The position numbers and the translations under genes were made by a program. This document shows positions 17,273 to 26,894 of a stretch of DNA of 64,000 nt, one piece after another. Origin of the DNA: Tessaracoccus sp. OH4464_COT-324 (GTDB taxonomy: Bacteria; Actinomycetota; Actinomycetes; Propionibacteriales; Propionibacteriaceae); NCBI RefSeq assembly GCF_003932855.1, contig NZ_RQYZ01000007.1, positions 1 to 64,000 on the forward strand, in the 5' to 3' direction. Every line of letters begins with the position of its first letter. Positions within the stretch are counted from its first letter, which is position 1. A model generated the notes under the pieces. The model was not told the DNA's origin. It searched no databases and was given only the letters and a program-made list of their open reading frames with translations.

Positions 17273-18190
17273 TCAGTTGCCGACGCTGGCGGCCCCCAGC
17301 AGCACCGCCTGCTCCCCCAGTTTCGAGCGCACCACCCGCAGCACGGCCCCCGAAACCAGCGGGTAGCGCTCCAACGACTCCGCCAGGCCGGGCGCGATCC
17401 ACCGCCAGGCCCGCGTCACTCCCCCGCCGATGACCACTGTGTCCAGGTCGTACAGCGTCGCGGCCTGCACCATCGCCACGCCCAGCGCGCGCCCGGCCTC
17501 CCAAAACACCCGACGTGCCACCTCGTCGCCGCCATCCGCCGCATCCGCGACGTGGCTCGCGTCACCCACCGCATCCGCGCCCCGGGCGGCGGTGAAGCGA
17601 CGCGCAATCATCCGGCCCGCCGCCAGCGTCTCCAAGTGCCCAACCCCGCCGCAGGTGCAGTCCTCGTCGCCCGAGCCGGGCATGTGGCCGATCTCGGCCG
17701 CCGCGCCCCGCGCCCCGCACCACAGCTCCCCGCCCAGGATGACGGCGCCACCCACCCCGGTGCCGAGCATGATGCCCAAGCAGTCGGCCCGGCCCGCCGC
17801 CGCCCCGAAGCGCTGCTCGCCGAGTAGGAAGGCGTTCACGTCGTTTACCACCCGCACGTCGGTGCCGAGGGCGGCAGCGAGTTCGGCCTGCAGCGGGTAG
17901 CCGCGCCAGCCGCGAAACGAGTCCGAGGCCTCGACGATGGCGCCGCTCGCCGGGTCAATCACGCCCGCCGCCCCGACCCCGACCCGCGCAGCCCCGGGCC
18001 ACCGCTCGTGCACCAGCCGACGGAGCTCGGTCACGACGGCGGCGCCGCTCACGCTCGCGGGGCTCGGCACGCGCACGGGGTCGACGATGGTGCCGTCGGA
18101 CAGCACACGCGCGGCCACCATCGTCGTGCCGCCAATGTCAATCCCGACAATCGGCTGCTGATCCGTCCTCTCGCTACCTGGCTGACCCAT
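17273..18190 (-). CDS. ROK-family sugar kinase
   Basis: A 305-residue ROK protein without a DNA-binding domain, therefore a sugar kinase such as glucokinase or N-acetylhexosamine kinase. It has the phosphate loop GIDIGGT, VVNDVNAFLLGE with the catalytic aspartate, LGTGVGGAVILGG, and EIGH. The ROK zinc motif is changed: CTCGGVGHLE reads His where the usual third cysteine sits. The ATG at 18190 has GAGGTGAG upstream, and a longer in-frame extension overlapping the ABC gene is not needed. It begins 5 nt after the ABC ATPase stop. Confidence 0.85.
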   Translation of the reverse strand: MGQPGSERTDQQPIVGIDIGGTTMVAARVLSDGTIVDPVRVPSPASVSGAAVVTELRRLVHERWPGAARVGVGAAGVIDPASGAIVEASDSFRGWRGYPLQAELAAALGTDVRVVNDVNAFLLGEQRFGAAAGRADCLGIMLGTGVGGAVILGGELWCGARGAAAEIGHMPGSGDEDCTCGGVGHLETLAAGRMIARRFTAARGADAVGDASHVADAADGGDEVARRVFWEAGRALGVAMVQAATLYDLDTVVIGGGVTRAWRWIAPGLAESLERYPLVSGAVLRVVRSKLGEQAVLLGAASVGN

Positions 18191-18195
18191 GCCGC

Positions 18196-20196
18196 TCACC
18201 TCAACGGGAAGTGACAAGCCACCTTGTGGCTGTCCCCCGCGAGCGGGGGCTCGGTGTCGCACGCGCCGGTGGCGAAGGGACACCGGTTCTTGAACCGGCA
18301 CCCGGGGGGTGGATCGATGGCGCTCGCGGGCTCCCCCGTGATCGCCACCTGGGTGGTGGGCTTGTGCTGCGGGTCGGCGACGGGCACCGCGTCAATGAGA
18401 GCCTGCGTGTACGGGTGCTTCGCGCTCTCCGCCACCTCGCTGGCCGGCCCGATCTCGACGATCTTGCCCAGGTACATCACCGCGATGCGGTCGGACATGT
18501 AGCGCACCACCGAGAGGTCGTGCGAGATGAACACGTAGGTCAGGTCGCGCTCCAACTGAATGCGCCGCATCAGGTTCAGTACCTGCGCCTGCACCGACAC
18601 ATCCAGCGCGCTGACCGGCTCGTCACACACCACCAGCTTGGGTTCCAGCACGAGAGAACGGGCCAACCCGACGCGCTGCAGCTGACCGCCCGAGAACTCG
18701 TGCGGGTACTTGTCGAGCGCGGCCTCGCTCAGCCCGATGTCGCCGACCATGCACTCCACCTTGTGGGCGCGCGACAGCCGCGAGCCGATCCGCTGAATCT
18801 CCAGCGGCTCCGAGAGGATCTCATCGACCCGCATCCGCGGATCCATCGCCGCGTAGGAGTCCTGGAACATCATCTGAACGTCACGCCGGAGCCCCTTCAA
18901 CTGCCCCGGCGTCGCCTTCGCCAGGTCGCTGCCGCCCACCAGCACAGCGCCCGACGTGGCCCCCTCCAGCGCGGAGATGACCCGACCCAGCGTCGATTTG
19001 CCGCAGCCCGACTCTCCGACGATGCCCAGTGTCTCGCCTTCGTGCACGTCGAAACTGACGCCGCTCACCGCTCGCACCCAGCCGACACGGCGGCGGATCA
19101 CCCCGTTGCTCATCGCCGGATAGTCCTTGTGCAGGTCGCGCACCGAGCACAGCACCCGGCTCTCGGTCTCGTCCCGATCCGGCCGGATGGTGAGCTTGCG
19201 TTCCAGCGGTTCCCCCGCAGGATGGAAGCAAGCGTGGGTGTGTGCCCCGTCGTCGCCATCCGCGACGGCGACCACCTGCGGCAGCTCGGTTCGGCACCGT
19301 TCCTGGGCGCGCGGGCAGCGGGGCGCGAACGGGCAGCCGACAATCGGCTCACGCAGATCCGGCGGCATCCCGGGGATGCTGTACAGCTCCTCGCGGGTGT
19401 CGGTGGTGTTCTCCGGCAGCGCGGCGATCAGGGAGCGCGTGTACTGGTGCTGCGGGTTGGCGAAAATGTCCGCGGTGCGTGCGGTCTCGACGATCCGGCC
19501 CGCGTACATGACGGCCACCCGATCGGCGCGCCCGGCGACGACGCCCAGGTCATGCGTGACCAGGATCACCGCCGTGTTGAACTCCTGCTTCAGCTCGTCG
19601 ATCAGGTCGAGGATCTGCCGCTGCGTGGTGACGTCGAGCGCCGTGGTGGGCTCGTCGGCGATCAGCAGGCTGGGCTGGCAGACGAGCGCCATCGCGATCA
19701 TCACGCGCTGCCGCATGCCCCCGGACAGCTGGTGCGGGTAGTCGTCAACGATCTTCTCTGGCCGGGGCATGCCCACCTTGCGCAGAATGTCGATGGCTTT
19801 CTCCCGCGCCTCACGCTTGCGCATCTTGCGGTGCACGCGCAGCGGCTCGGACACCTGGTCGCCGATGCGCATCGTCGGGTTGAGGCTGGTCAGCGGGTCT
19901 TGGAAGATCATGCCGATTTCCAGCCCGCGGATCCTGCGCGCCTCCGCCGGGGGCAGTTTGGTGAGATCCTTGCCGCCGAACAGGATACCGCCGCCGGACA
20001 CCGCGCCCGATCGGGGCAGCAGCCCCATGATCGCCAGCGCGCTCATCGTCTTGCCACAGCCCGACTCACCGACGATACCGACCGTCTCACCGGGCGCGAT
20101 CTCCAGGCTAACGCCCTGCAGCGGCACCACCTGGCCGCGCCGCAGCGTGATGGTCACCTGTAGGTCGTCGAGCCGGAGCAAGTTCGTTGTTGTCAT
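18196..20196 (-). CDS. Fused dipeptide/oligopeptide-type ABC ATPase (two nucleotide-binding domains)
   Basis: A 666-residue protein with two complete ATPases in tandem, equivalent to DppD plus DppF. Domain 1 has [23 protein letters not shown] and ADEPTTALD; domain 2 has [23 protein letters not shown] and CDEPVSALD. Each is followed by the oligopeptide-type C-terminal extension with a Cys cluster ([28 protein letters not shown]) that binds iron-sulphur or zinc in related proteins. It energises the two permeases encoded just upstream. Fused forms are common in actinobacteria. Confidence 0.93.
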   Translation of the reverse strand: MTTTNLLRLDDLQVTITLRRGQVVPLQGVSLEIAPGETVGIVGESGCGKTMSALAIMGLLPRSGAVSGGGILFGGKDLTKLPPAEARRIRGLEIGMIFQDPLTSLNPTMRIGDQVSEPLRVHRKMRKREAREKAIDILRKVGMPRPEKIVDDYPHQLSGGMRQRVMIAMALVCQPSLLIADEPTTALDVTTQRQILDLIDELKQEFNTAVILVTHDLGVVAGRADRVAVMYAGRIVETARTADIFANPQHQYTRSLIAALPENTTDTREELYSIPGMPPDLREPIVGCPFAPRCPRAQERCRTELPQVVAVADGDDGAHTHACFHPAGEPLERKLTIRPDRDETESRVLCSVRDLHKDYPAMSNGVIRRRVGWVRAVSGVSFDVHEGETLGIVGESGCGKSTLGRVISALEGATSGAVLVGGSDLAKATPGQLKGLRRDVQMMFQDSYAAMDPRMRVDEILSEPLEIQRIGSRLSRAHKVECMVGDIGLSEAALDKYPHEFSGGQLQRVGLARSLVLEPKLVVCDEPVSALDVSVQAQVLNLMRRIQLERDLTYVFISHDLSVVRYMSDRIAVMYLGKIVEIGPASEVAESAKHPYTQALIDAVPVADPQHKPTTQVAITGEPASAIDPPPGCRFKNRCPFATGACDTEPPLAGDSHKVACHFPLR

Positions 20197-20199
20197 GGG

Positions 20200-21090
20200 T
20201 CATCGGCTCCTGAGTCGCACTTCGAAGGCGTCGCGGAGTCCGTCGCCCACAAAGTTGAACGCCACGACGAGGATGATGATGAGGATGCCCGGCGGGTACA
20301 GCAGCCACCAGTGACCCGAGTAAACCTCGGCCAGCCCCTGGGAGAGCATGCCGCCCCAGTTCGCCGCCGGTGGCGGCACGCCGAGCCCGAGGAAGGACAG
20401 ATAAGCCACGTAGAGGATCGCGTCAGCCACCTGGAACGTGGCGTTGACGATGACCGTGCCGATGGCGTTGCGCACGATGTGGGTGCGCACGGCCCGCAGG
20501 GAGCCGCCGCCCATGCCCCGCATCGCGACGATGTATTCGCGGGAGCGCAGGGCCAGCGACTCGCCGCGAATTAGGCGCGCCGGGTTGAGCCAGGCGAACA
20601 TGCCGATGATGAGCACCAGCAGCGACACCGTCGGTGTGACGATCGTCGCCACCAGCATGAACAGGAACAGTGCAGGGATGGCCATCAGGGAGTCGACGAT
20701 GCGCATCATGATCGCGTCGACAGGCCCGCCCAGGAAGCCCGCGATCGCGCCCCAGATGGTGCCGATGAACGTGGCGAGTAGGCCGGCCGCCAGCCCGACG
20801 ATGATCGACGTCTGCCCGCCGAGCATCAGTCTGCCCAGCTGGTCGTAGCCGACGCCGTCGGTGCCGAGCGGGTGTTCCGCGCTTAGCTCGCGGTAGGCGT
20901 TCGACAGGTCCGTGTGTACCTGGTCGGTGACCCACACGTAGGGGCCGACGAAGCAGAAAAGCCCGAACAGGACGAGGATCACGACGCCGAGCAGCGCGAG
21001 TTTGTTGCCGACGAACACCTCGACGCCCTGGCGGACCAGGCCCGCGCGCTTGCGACGCCCACTCTTCCCCACGTCGACTCGCGGATTCAT
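20200..21090 (-). CDS. ABC transporter permease, DppC-type
   Basis: The ATG at 21090 (GGAGGT upstream) gives 296 residues: N-terminal cytoplasmic tail, first helix LALLGVVILVLFGLFCFV, periplasmic stretch with HPLGTDGVGYDQLGRLM, then five helices including the transport domain. The EAA-like loop is REYIVAMRGMGGGSLRAVRTHIVRN. Overlap with the DppB-type gene is ATGA (21087-21090). The open frame continues upstream through the neighbour but only as an out-of-frame shadow. Confidence 0.9.
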   Translation of the reverse strand: MNPRVDVGKSGRRKRAGLVRQGVEVFVGNKLALLGVVILVLFGLFCFVGPYVWVTDQVHTDLSNAYRELSAEHPLGTDGVGYDQLGRLMLGGQTSIIVGLAAGLLATFIGTIWGAIAGFLGGPVDAIMMRIVDSLMAIPALFLFMLVATIVTPTVSLLVLIIGMFAWLNPARLIRGESLALRSREYIVAMRGMGGGSLRAVRTHIVRNAIGTVIVNATFQVADAILYVAYLSFLGLGVPPPAANWGGMLSQGLAEVYSGHWWLLYPPGILIIILVVAFNFVGDGLRDAFEVRLRSR

Positions 21091-22043
21091 CGCACACCTC
21101 CGTAGCGGACGCGTGGGTCGGCGACCGCGTACAGGATGTCCGCGATCAGCGCGCCCACGACCGTGGCAATAGAAATGATGGTCGTCGTCGCGAGCAACAC
21201 CGGGTAGTCCCGGAACTGCGCCGCCTGCCAGAACATGAGCCCCATCCCTGGATAGTTGAACAGGCTCTCGACGACGAGCGCGCCAGAGAACAGCGCGGGC
21301 AGGTACATGCCCAGCAGCGTGATCACCGGGAACAACGAGTTGCGCAGCGCGTGCACGAACACCACCCGGGCCTCGCTGAGTCCCTTGCTGCGGGCGGTGC
21401 GGATGTAGTTCTCCTCCAGGTTGTCCACCATTGACGAGCGGACGTAGCGCGAGTAGGCGGCCAGGGTGACGATGGCGAGCGTGACACTGGGCAGGATCAG
21501 CCCCTGCCAGTTGGACAGCACCTCCGCGAGTGTGAAGCCCTGCGGCGCCTCCGGCGGCAGCACGGGCCACACTTGGGAGAACAGGATGATGAGCACGAGG
21601 CCCATGAAGAAGATCGGCGTGGAGTAGGCCAGCAGCGCGATGGCGGTGATCACGTAGTCCGCCAGCCTGTTGCGGCGCACCGCCTGGATCACGCCCAACG
21701 GGATCGCGACGAGCACAGCCAAGGTGATCGAGCACAGGCTGAGCACCATGGTCTTCGGGAGCCGCTGCGCGATCGCGTCGGCCACCTCCATGTTCATCTG
21801 GAAGGATCGCCCGAGGTCGCCGCTCAGCAGGCGTCCGACGTAGGCGAAGTACTGCTCGTAGAACGGGCGGTCGTAGCCCATCTCGATGTTGTAGGCGTCT
21901 ATCTGTTCCTGCGTCGCGTCGAGTCCGAGCGCGGAGCGCGCCGCGCCGCCGGGGAGAGAATGCAGGATCAGGAAGGTGATCACGGTCACCAGGAACACCA
22001 CAACGACCGCCTGCAGCATCCTGCGGAGGATGAATCGGGTCAC
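21087..22043 (-). CDS. ABC transporter permease, DppB-type
   Basis: A 318-residue family-5 importer permease. It starts RFILRRMLQAVVVVFLVTVITF with the first helix, has a periplasmic loop (YDRPFYEQYFAYVGRLLSGDLGRSF), and later ENYIRTARSKGLSEARVVFVHALRNSL, the typical DppB/NikB cytoplasmic coupling loop. It pairs with the DppC-type protein. It follows the binding-protein gene after 64 nt containing a strong stem-loop, and starts with GGAG-type spacing (CTAGGAGCTGAC before ATG). Confidence 0.92.
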   Translation of the reverse strand: MTRFILRRMLQAVVVVFLVTVITFLILHSLPGGAARSALGLDATQEQIDAYNIEMGYDRPFYEQYFAYVGRLLSGDLGRSFQMNMEVADAIAQRLPKTMVLSLCSITLAVLVAIPLGVIQAVRRNRLADYVITAIALLAYSTPIFFMGLVLIILFSQVWPVLPPEAPQGFTLAEVLSNWQGLILPSVTLAIVTLAAYSRYVRSSMVDNLEENYIRTARSKGLSEARVVFVHALRNSLFPVITLLGMYLPALFSGALVVESLFNYPGMGLMFWQAAQFRDYPVLLATTTIISIATVVGALIADILYAVADPRVRYGGVR

Positions 22044-22062
22044 TGTCAGCTCCTAGGGAGGG

Positions 22063-22095
22063 CCGGCCCCGCCCGGAGGCAGGGGGCGGGGCCGG
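22063..22095 (-). terminator. Intra-operon stem-loop between binding protein and permeases
   Basis: CCGGCCCCGCCC (22063-22074) and GGGCGGGGCCGG (22084-22095) form a perfect 12-bp stem. It sits 12 nt after the binding-protein stop and before the permease ribosome binding site, so it should stabilise the binding-protein mRNA or terminate part of the transcripts, giving excess binding protein. Confidence 0.65.
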
Positions 22096-22107
22096 GGATG
22101 GGTGGGG

Positions 22108-23928
22108 TTACTTGGTGCGGGACCAGTCCTGCGGGTAGATACCCAGCATCGGGTCCTGGTTCACGCCCGCGATGTCGGACTTCCAGGCCGAGATCTGCGC
22201 CACCGGGTTCGGCATCCACAGCACCGGCAGGTCCTCCGCGAGGAAGTCGTTGTACTTCTTGAGCGCGTCCGGGTCGTTGGAGCGCATCGTCGCCTCAATG
22301 AGCTTGTCGGCCTCCGGGTTGGAGTACGAGCCGAGATTCACGGGGGCGTCGGTCTGGAAGAGTCGGTCGCCGGAGGCGTACACCGGGTAGTACCAGCTGG
22401 ACTGGGAACCGAAGAACGACAGATCCCAGGCGCAGGCCTTGTCCGGGGTGCACTTCTGCGACTCGGCGACGGAATCCGGCACCTCCTTGATATCCAGCAC
22501 GATGCCGACGCCAGCGAACTTGCTCTTTAGCTCGGCCATCATCTTGGTGGTGGCGGTGAAGCCGGACTGAGAGATCATCGTGAACTTAAGCTCCGCGCCT
22601 GCCTCGACGCCCTCACCGCACTGGCCGGCTCCCGTGCCTGGCTTCTCGCAGGTGGTGACCCCATCCTTGACGACCTTCCAGCCGTTGTCCGTGAGCAGCT
22701 TCTCCGCTGCGGCCGGGTCGTACCGGTAGACGCAGCCCTCCATCGAGCCGGCCGCGTCGGGGGCCTGCGGGACCGGGCCACACGTCGGGGTGGCGGTGTC
22801 CTGCCACACCACCTTGGCGATGGTCTCCTGGTCGATGAGCTGCTGCATGGCCTGGCGGATGTACTTCTGTTTGAAGATCGGCCCGGACTTCGGGTTGGCG
22901 AAGTTGAACGGCATGTAGGTGATGGACCATCCCTTCCAGGGCTCGACGGTGTAGCCCTGGCCTTCGATGTAGCTCTTCTGCGCGATGGACCCAGCCGGAA
23001 TGTAGCCGAAATCGATGCCACCCGAGCGCAGCACGTTGAACTCCGCGTCGTCGCCGGTGAAGGGACGGAAGACAACCGAATCGAGTTTGGCCTTGTCCTC
23101 GCCGGTGTAGTTCTCGTTGCGCACGATCCGCACGTCGCCGTTGGCCACGTAACTGTCCACCTTGAAGGGGCCGTTGGTGGTCTTCCACAGCGGGTTGGTG
23201 CCGTAGGTGGAGAGATCCTCGGCGGCGGCGGTCAGGTAGGCGAAGATCTTCTGCGCGCCCTCGGGGGTGCGGTCGGTCTCGCCCACCGCCTCGTCGTCGG
23301 CCGTCTTGGACCAGGCATGCGCCGGCAACGGGGTGATGCGGTTGAGCTGGTTGCTCACGAACCAAGCCGGGCTGAACACCTCGGTGGTGGTCAGGGTGAA
23401 GGTCTGGTCGTCGACGACCTTGAACTCTTTGATGTTGTCAGGGAACCCACCCTTGCGGTAGGACGCCCACTTCTCCTTGTTATTCGTGACGAGGTTCCAC
23501 CAGAACTCCACGTCGCGCGTGGTGACCGGCGTACCGTCAATCCACTTCTGCCCGGCCTTGATCTTCAGCGTGTAGGTGAGGCCATCGTCGCTGACGGCCG
23601 GGACTTCGCCCAGTGAGCGCTTCTCGTCGAGGTTGTACTTGGCTTCGCCGCCGAACTTGTAGTCGAACAACGAGCGGAAGATGGTGGACATGAAGATGCC
23701 GTTCTCACCCTGGGTCTTGCCCGGGGCCGAGATGGGCAGGATCCAGGTGGGGGTCTTCATGGCGAAGGTGACTTCGCCTCCTGCCACCATCTGGCCCGTG
23801 GGCTGCGCGCTTCCGTCCGCCGTGGCAGCGGGGCTCTTGCCCGCACCTGGCCCGGAGCACGAAGCAAGCAGGACTGCGGCAGTGGCCACGGCCAGCGCCT
23901 TCGCCAGTCCGCGCGTGAGTGCTTTCAT
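22108..23928 (-). CDS. Family-5 extracellular solute-binding lipoprotein
   Basis: A 606-residue lipoprotein: signal sequence KALAVATAAVLLASC with cysteine 24 as the lipidated residue, then a large two-lobe peptide/nickel/oligosaccharide binding fold (WIDGTPVTTRDVEFWWNLV, GPFKVDSYVANGDVRIVRNENY, QKYIRQAMQQLIDQETIAKVV). Ligand cannot be told from sequence; most members bind peptides, but several bind oligosaccharides, and the linked fucosidase and ROK genes favour a sugar. First gene of the minus-strand operon to 15970. Confidence 0.9.
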   Translation of the reverse strand: MKALTRGLAKALAVATAAVLLASCSGPGAGKSPAATADGSAQPTGQMVAGGEVTFAMKTPTWILPISAPGKTQGENGIFMSTIFRSLFDYKFGGEAKYNLDEKRSLGEVPAVSDDGLTYTLKIKAGQKWIDGTPVTTRDVEFWWNLVTNNKEKWASYRKGGFPDNIKEFKVVDDQTFTLTTTEVFSPAWFVSNQLNRITPLPAHAWSKTADDEAVGETDRTPEGAQKIFAYLTAAAEDLSTYGTNPLWKTTNGPFKVDSYVANGDVRIVRNENYTGEDKAKLDSVVFRPFTGDDAEFNVLRSGGIDFGYIPAGSIAQKSYIEGQGYTVEPWKGWSITYMPFNFANPKSGPIFKQKYIRQAMQQLIDQETIAKVVWQDTATPTCGPVPQAPDAAGSMEGCVYRYDPAAAEKLLTDNGWKVVKDGVTTCEKPGTGAGQCGEGVEAGAELKFTMISQSGFTATTKMMAELKSKFAGVGIVLDIKEVPDSVAESQKCTPDKACAWDLSFFGSQSSWYYPVYASGDRLFQTDAPVNLGSYSNPEADKLIEATMRSNDPDALKKYNDFLAEDLPVLWMPNPVAQISAWKSDIAGVNQDPMLGIYPQDWSRTK

Positions 23929-24123
23929 CCGACTCTCCTAGGAATCACCCGCCGCCGCGGGGCCCGGCCACTCTGCCGGACGCACAAACAGTAACATCTC
24001 ACCGAGACTTCCGGCAGTTCTACCAATAATTTCTTTATCTTTTGCTACTTTGAACATGAACATCTGGGCATTCAGCTGTCTAGGTCTGGCATCATGCGGC
24101 TGAGGAATCTTTCGGGAGGGAAG
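23929..24123. promoter_or_regulatory. Divergent control region of the importer and its ROK regulator
   Basis: The 195 nt between the binding-protein and ROK-regulator genes contain the most AT-rich stretch nearby, about 24031-24065, with tandem GAACAT GAACAT at 24052-24063. This is where promoters and ROK operator sites are expected. I cannot fix exact -35/-10 boxes. Confidence 0.5.
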
Positions 24124-25326
24124 ATGGATAGCATCCCGTTGCGGGAGGGGGACCCGCAGCCCAGCGGCGCAACCGTGAACCTACTGGACAGCAACGCCGA
24201 AGAACTAGACGCCGCCAGCCGCATACTGCAGGCCCTCGCCACGGCGGGGGGCGCCACTCGCCTCGACCTCGTGGAACTCACCGACCTGCCCAGATCGACC
24301 GTCAGCGCCACGGTTCGACGACTCGTCGCCGACGGCGAGATCGAGGAGTTCAAACACGCCTCCTCCACCGGCGGCCGACGCCCGACGATGCTTCGACTCG
24401 CCAAGAGCGACGGCGCCGCCTACGTGGCCGAACTCGGCTCCCACCACGCACGCATCGGCGTCGCCACCCTCTCCGGCGTGCTGCTGGCCACCGACGACAT
24501 CGAGATCGACGTCACCGAGGGGCCCGAACAGGTCATCCAACTGCTCACACGGCGATGGCGCTCCTTCACCCCCACGCAGAACGTGCTTGCCGTCGGCCTC
24601 TGCGTCCCCGGGCCTGTCTCTCAGCACGGCCGCATCACCAGCGCGGCCCGCATGCCCGGCTGGAACGGTGTCGACGTGAACGGTGCGCTCCAAGCCGCCA
24701 CCGACCTGCCCGCCGTCGTCGAAAACGACGCCCGCGCCGCGGCCATCGGGGAATGGTCCGCGCGCGACGAACACAACGAATCCTGCATCTACATCAAGGC
24801 CGGCACCGGGGTGGGCGCGGGCTGGATCTCAGGCGGTGTCGCCTACCGCGGCGCCCACGGCTTCGCGGGCGACGTGACGCACATCCGCATCCAGACCGAC
24901 GACCCCCAGCCCTGCTCCTGCGGCAACTCCGGCTGCCTGGAGACGGTGGCCTCCGGCGCCGCCCTCCTGCGCCAGCTGGCCGCGCTCGGCTCCCCCATCC
25001 GCACCAACCGCGACCTCGTGGCTGCCGCCAACGGCGGCGACCACGTCGTCACCGCGCTCGTGCGCGAAGCCGGAGCCCGCATCGGCGAGGTCCTCTCCGG
25101 GATCATCAACTTCCTCAACCCGAGCCGCATCGTCATCGGGGGCTCCATGTCCCAGATGGGCGCGCTGCTCGCTGGCTTCCGCTCCGAGCTCTACGACCGC
25201 TGCCTGCCGACCTGCACGCAGCAACTCGCCATCGAGACCTCCCTGGCCGGGCCCGACGCGCCCCTCATCGGAATGTCCGTCCTGGCCAGACAGCTAGTGA
25301 TCCACCCCTTCCGGAGCAACAAATGA
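24124..25326 (+). CDS. ROK-family (NagC/XylR-type) transcriptional regulator
   Basis: A 400-residue repressor with an N-terminal winged helix (about 25-80; RILQALATAGGATRLDLVELTDLPRS region) and a ROK sugar-binding domain with VENDARAAAIGEW, IKAGTGVGAGWI and an intact zinc motif CSCGNSGCLETVAS. The ATG at 24124 is preferred because GGGAGGGAAG precedes it. It is divergent from the binding-protein gene and overlaps the M81 gene by ATGA. Likely it represses the importer until a sugar or sugar phosphate binds. Confidence 0.9.
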   Translation: MDSIPLREGDPQPSGATVNLLDSNAEELDAASRILQALATAGGATRLDLVELTDLPRSTVSATVRRLVADGEIEEFKHASSTGGRRPTMLRLAKSDGAAYVAELGSHHARIGVATLSGVLLATDDIEIDVTEGPEQVIQLLTRRWRSFTPTQNVLAVGLCVPGPVSQHGRITSAARMPGWNGVDVNGALQAATDLPAVVENDARAAAIGEWSARDEHNESCIYIKAGTGVGAGWISGGVAYRGAHGFAGDVTHIRIQTDDPQPCSCGNSGCLETVASGAALLRQLAALGSPIRTNRDLVAAANGGDHVVTALVREAGARIGEVLSGIINFLNPSRIVIGGSMSQMGALLAGFRSELYDRCLPTCTQQLAIETSLAGPDAPLIGMSVLARQLVIHPFRSNK

Positions 25327-26840
25327 AACGAATCGCCATCTGCGGCATCCACATCGAGTCGAGCACCTTCACCCCCTACCTCTCCACCGCCGCTGACTTC
25401 ACCATCCGCCGCGGACGGGAACTGCTCGGCCGCTACCCGTGGCTCACCCGCTCGCCTATCCCCGGCAGCGAGCACGTTCCCCCGGAACTCGCCGCAGGCG
25501 AGGGCGGGACGCTCGTGCGCGACTGGGCCGAAGCCGTCGAATGGGTCCCCATCCTGCACTGCTCCGCACTACCCGGCGGTCCCGTCGAGCAACACAGCTA
25601 CGAGGCCTGGCGCGACGAAATCTGCCGCGGCCTCGCCGAGGAGGGCCCGTTCGACGGCATCTTCTTCGACATCCACGGCGCGATGAGCGTGCCCGGCTAC
25701 GACGACGCCGAGGGCGACCTGATCCAGGCGATCCGCGCCGTCGTCGGGCCGGATCCTCTGGTGAGCGCCAGCATGGACTTGCACGGCAACGTGTCCCCCG
25801 CCCTGTTCGCGGGCTGCGACCTGCTCACCTGCTACCGCATGGCTCCGCACGAGGACGCCTGGGTGTCGCGCGAACGCGCGGCGCGCAACCTGGCCGAGCG
25901 TCTCCTGGCCGGGGGCAGCAAGCCAGCGAAGGCGCTGGTGCACGTGCCCATCCTGCTGCCCGGCGAGAAGACCTCTACCCGGATGGAACCCGCGAAGTCG
26001 TTGTACGACATGGTGCCCGTCGCGGCCGCGCGCGCCGGAGTGACCGACGCCGGCATCTGGATCGGCTTCGCATGGGCCGACCAGCCGCGCTGCAAGGCCG
26101 CCGTCGTCGCCTACGGTGACGACCCGGCCGCCGTGCAGGCCTCGGCCAGAGAGATCGCCCGCGAGTTCTGGCGCGTGCGCAACCAGTTCGAGTTCGTGGC
26201 GCCCACCGCCAGCATCGACGACGCCCTGGCCGCCGCCGTCGAGAGCCCCGCTCGTCCCTTCGTGATCTCCGACTCCGGCGACAACCCCGGCGCGGGCGGC
26301 GCCGACGACGTGACCGTGGCGCTCGCCGCCGTCCTCGCCCGAGCCGAGGTGGCCTCCGGCGCACTGCACGCGATCGTCGCCTCCCTCTACGACCCCGCAG
26401 CCGTCGCCGCCGCCAAGGCCGCCGGCCCGGGCGCGACGGTGCAGGTCGAGCTGGGCGGGCACGTCGACTCCCGGGCGCCCGGACCGCTGCCCCTCGTCGC
26501 CACCGTTCGGCGGGTGTTCGACGACCCCGACGGGCTGCTGAGCGCCGTGCTCACCGTCGGCGGGGCCGACATCATCGTCACCTCCCGGCGCAACCAGTAC
26601 ACGACGATGGCGCAGTTCGCGCGCGCCGGCCTCGACCCGCGCGCCGCCGACATCGTCGTCGTGAAGATCGGCTACCTGGAGCCCGAGCTGCACGAGCTGG
26701 CCGCCGACTGGCTGCTCGCGCTCACCCCCGGCGGCGTCGACCAGCACCTGGAGCGCCTGGGCCACCGGAACATCGACCGGCCCATGTTCCCGTTCGACGA
26801 GTTCGACGACGAACCGCCCCTGGCGCTGCTCGTCGGTTAG
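25323..26840 (+). CDS. M81-family (MlrC-type) zinc metallopeptidase
   Basis: A 505-residue MlrC homologue starting MKRIAICGIHIESSTFTPY. Family motifs: DIHGAM near residue 119, DLHGN near 151, YRMAPHEDAW, EKTSTRMEP and DSGDNPGAGGADD in the central part, consistent with a zinc site. MlrC degrades linearised microcystin in sphingomonads, but homologues are widespread and their natural substrates are mostly unknown. Translation is coupled to the ROK regulator. Next to a Dpp-type importer, hydrolysis of an imported peptide-like or amide-bearing solute is plausible. Confidence 0.88.
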   Translation: MKRIAICGIHIESSTFTPYLSTAADFTIRRGRELLGRYPWLTRSPIPGSEHVPPELAAGEGGTLVRDWAEAVEWVPILHCSALPGGPVEQHSYEAWRDEICRGLAEEGPFDGIFFDIHGAMSVPGYDDAEGDLIQAIRAVVGPDPLVSASMDLHGNVSPALFAGCDLLTCYRMAPHEDAWVSRERAARNLAERLLAGGSKPAKALVHVPILLPGEKTSTRMEPAKSLYDMVPVAAARAGVTDAGIWIGFAWADQPRCKAAVVAYGDDPAAVQASAREIAREFWRVRNQFEFVAPTASIDDALAAAVESPARPFVISDSGDNPGAGGADDVTVALAAVLARAEVASGALHAIVASLYDPAAVAAAKAAGPGATVQVELGGHVDSRAPGPLPLVATVRRVFDDPDGLLSAVLTVGGADIIVTSRRNQYTTMAQFARAGLDPRAADIVVVKIGYLEPELHELAADWLLALTPGGVDQHLERLGHRNIDRPMFPFDEFDDEPPLALLVG

Positions 26841-26852
26841 GGAATGCTGCGA

Positions 26853-26880
26853 GAGTGCTGCCGGGCGCGCGGCAGCACTC
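26853..26880. terminator. Bidirectional terminator
   Basis: GAGTGCTGCC (26853-26862) pairs with GGCAGCACTC (26871-26880) across an 8-nt loop, between the convergent M81 peptidase and purine permease genes. Confidence 0.7.
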
Positions 26881-26894
26881 CCGGGCCGTGTAGC

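Noticed and set aside
21091-21735. N-terminal extension of the DppC-type permease
   Set aside because: Out-of-frame shadow of the DppB-type gene; a strong GGAGGT supports the ATG at 21090.
24555-25322. N-terminal extension of the M81 peptidase
   Set aside because: Arg/Pro-rich shadow of the ROK regulator; the family start is the ATG at 25323.
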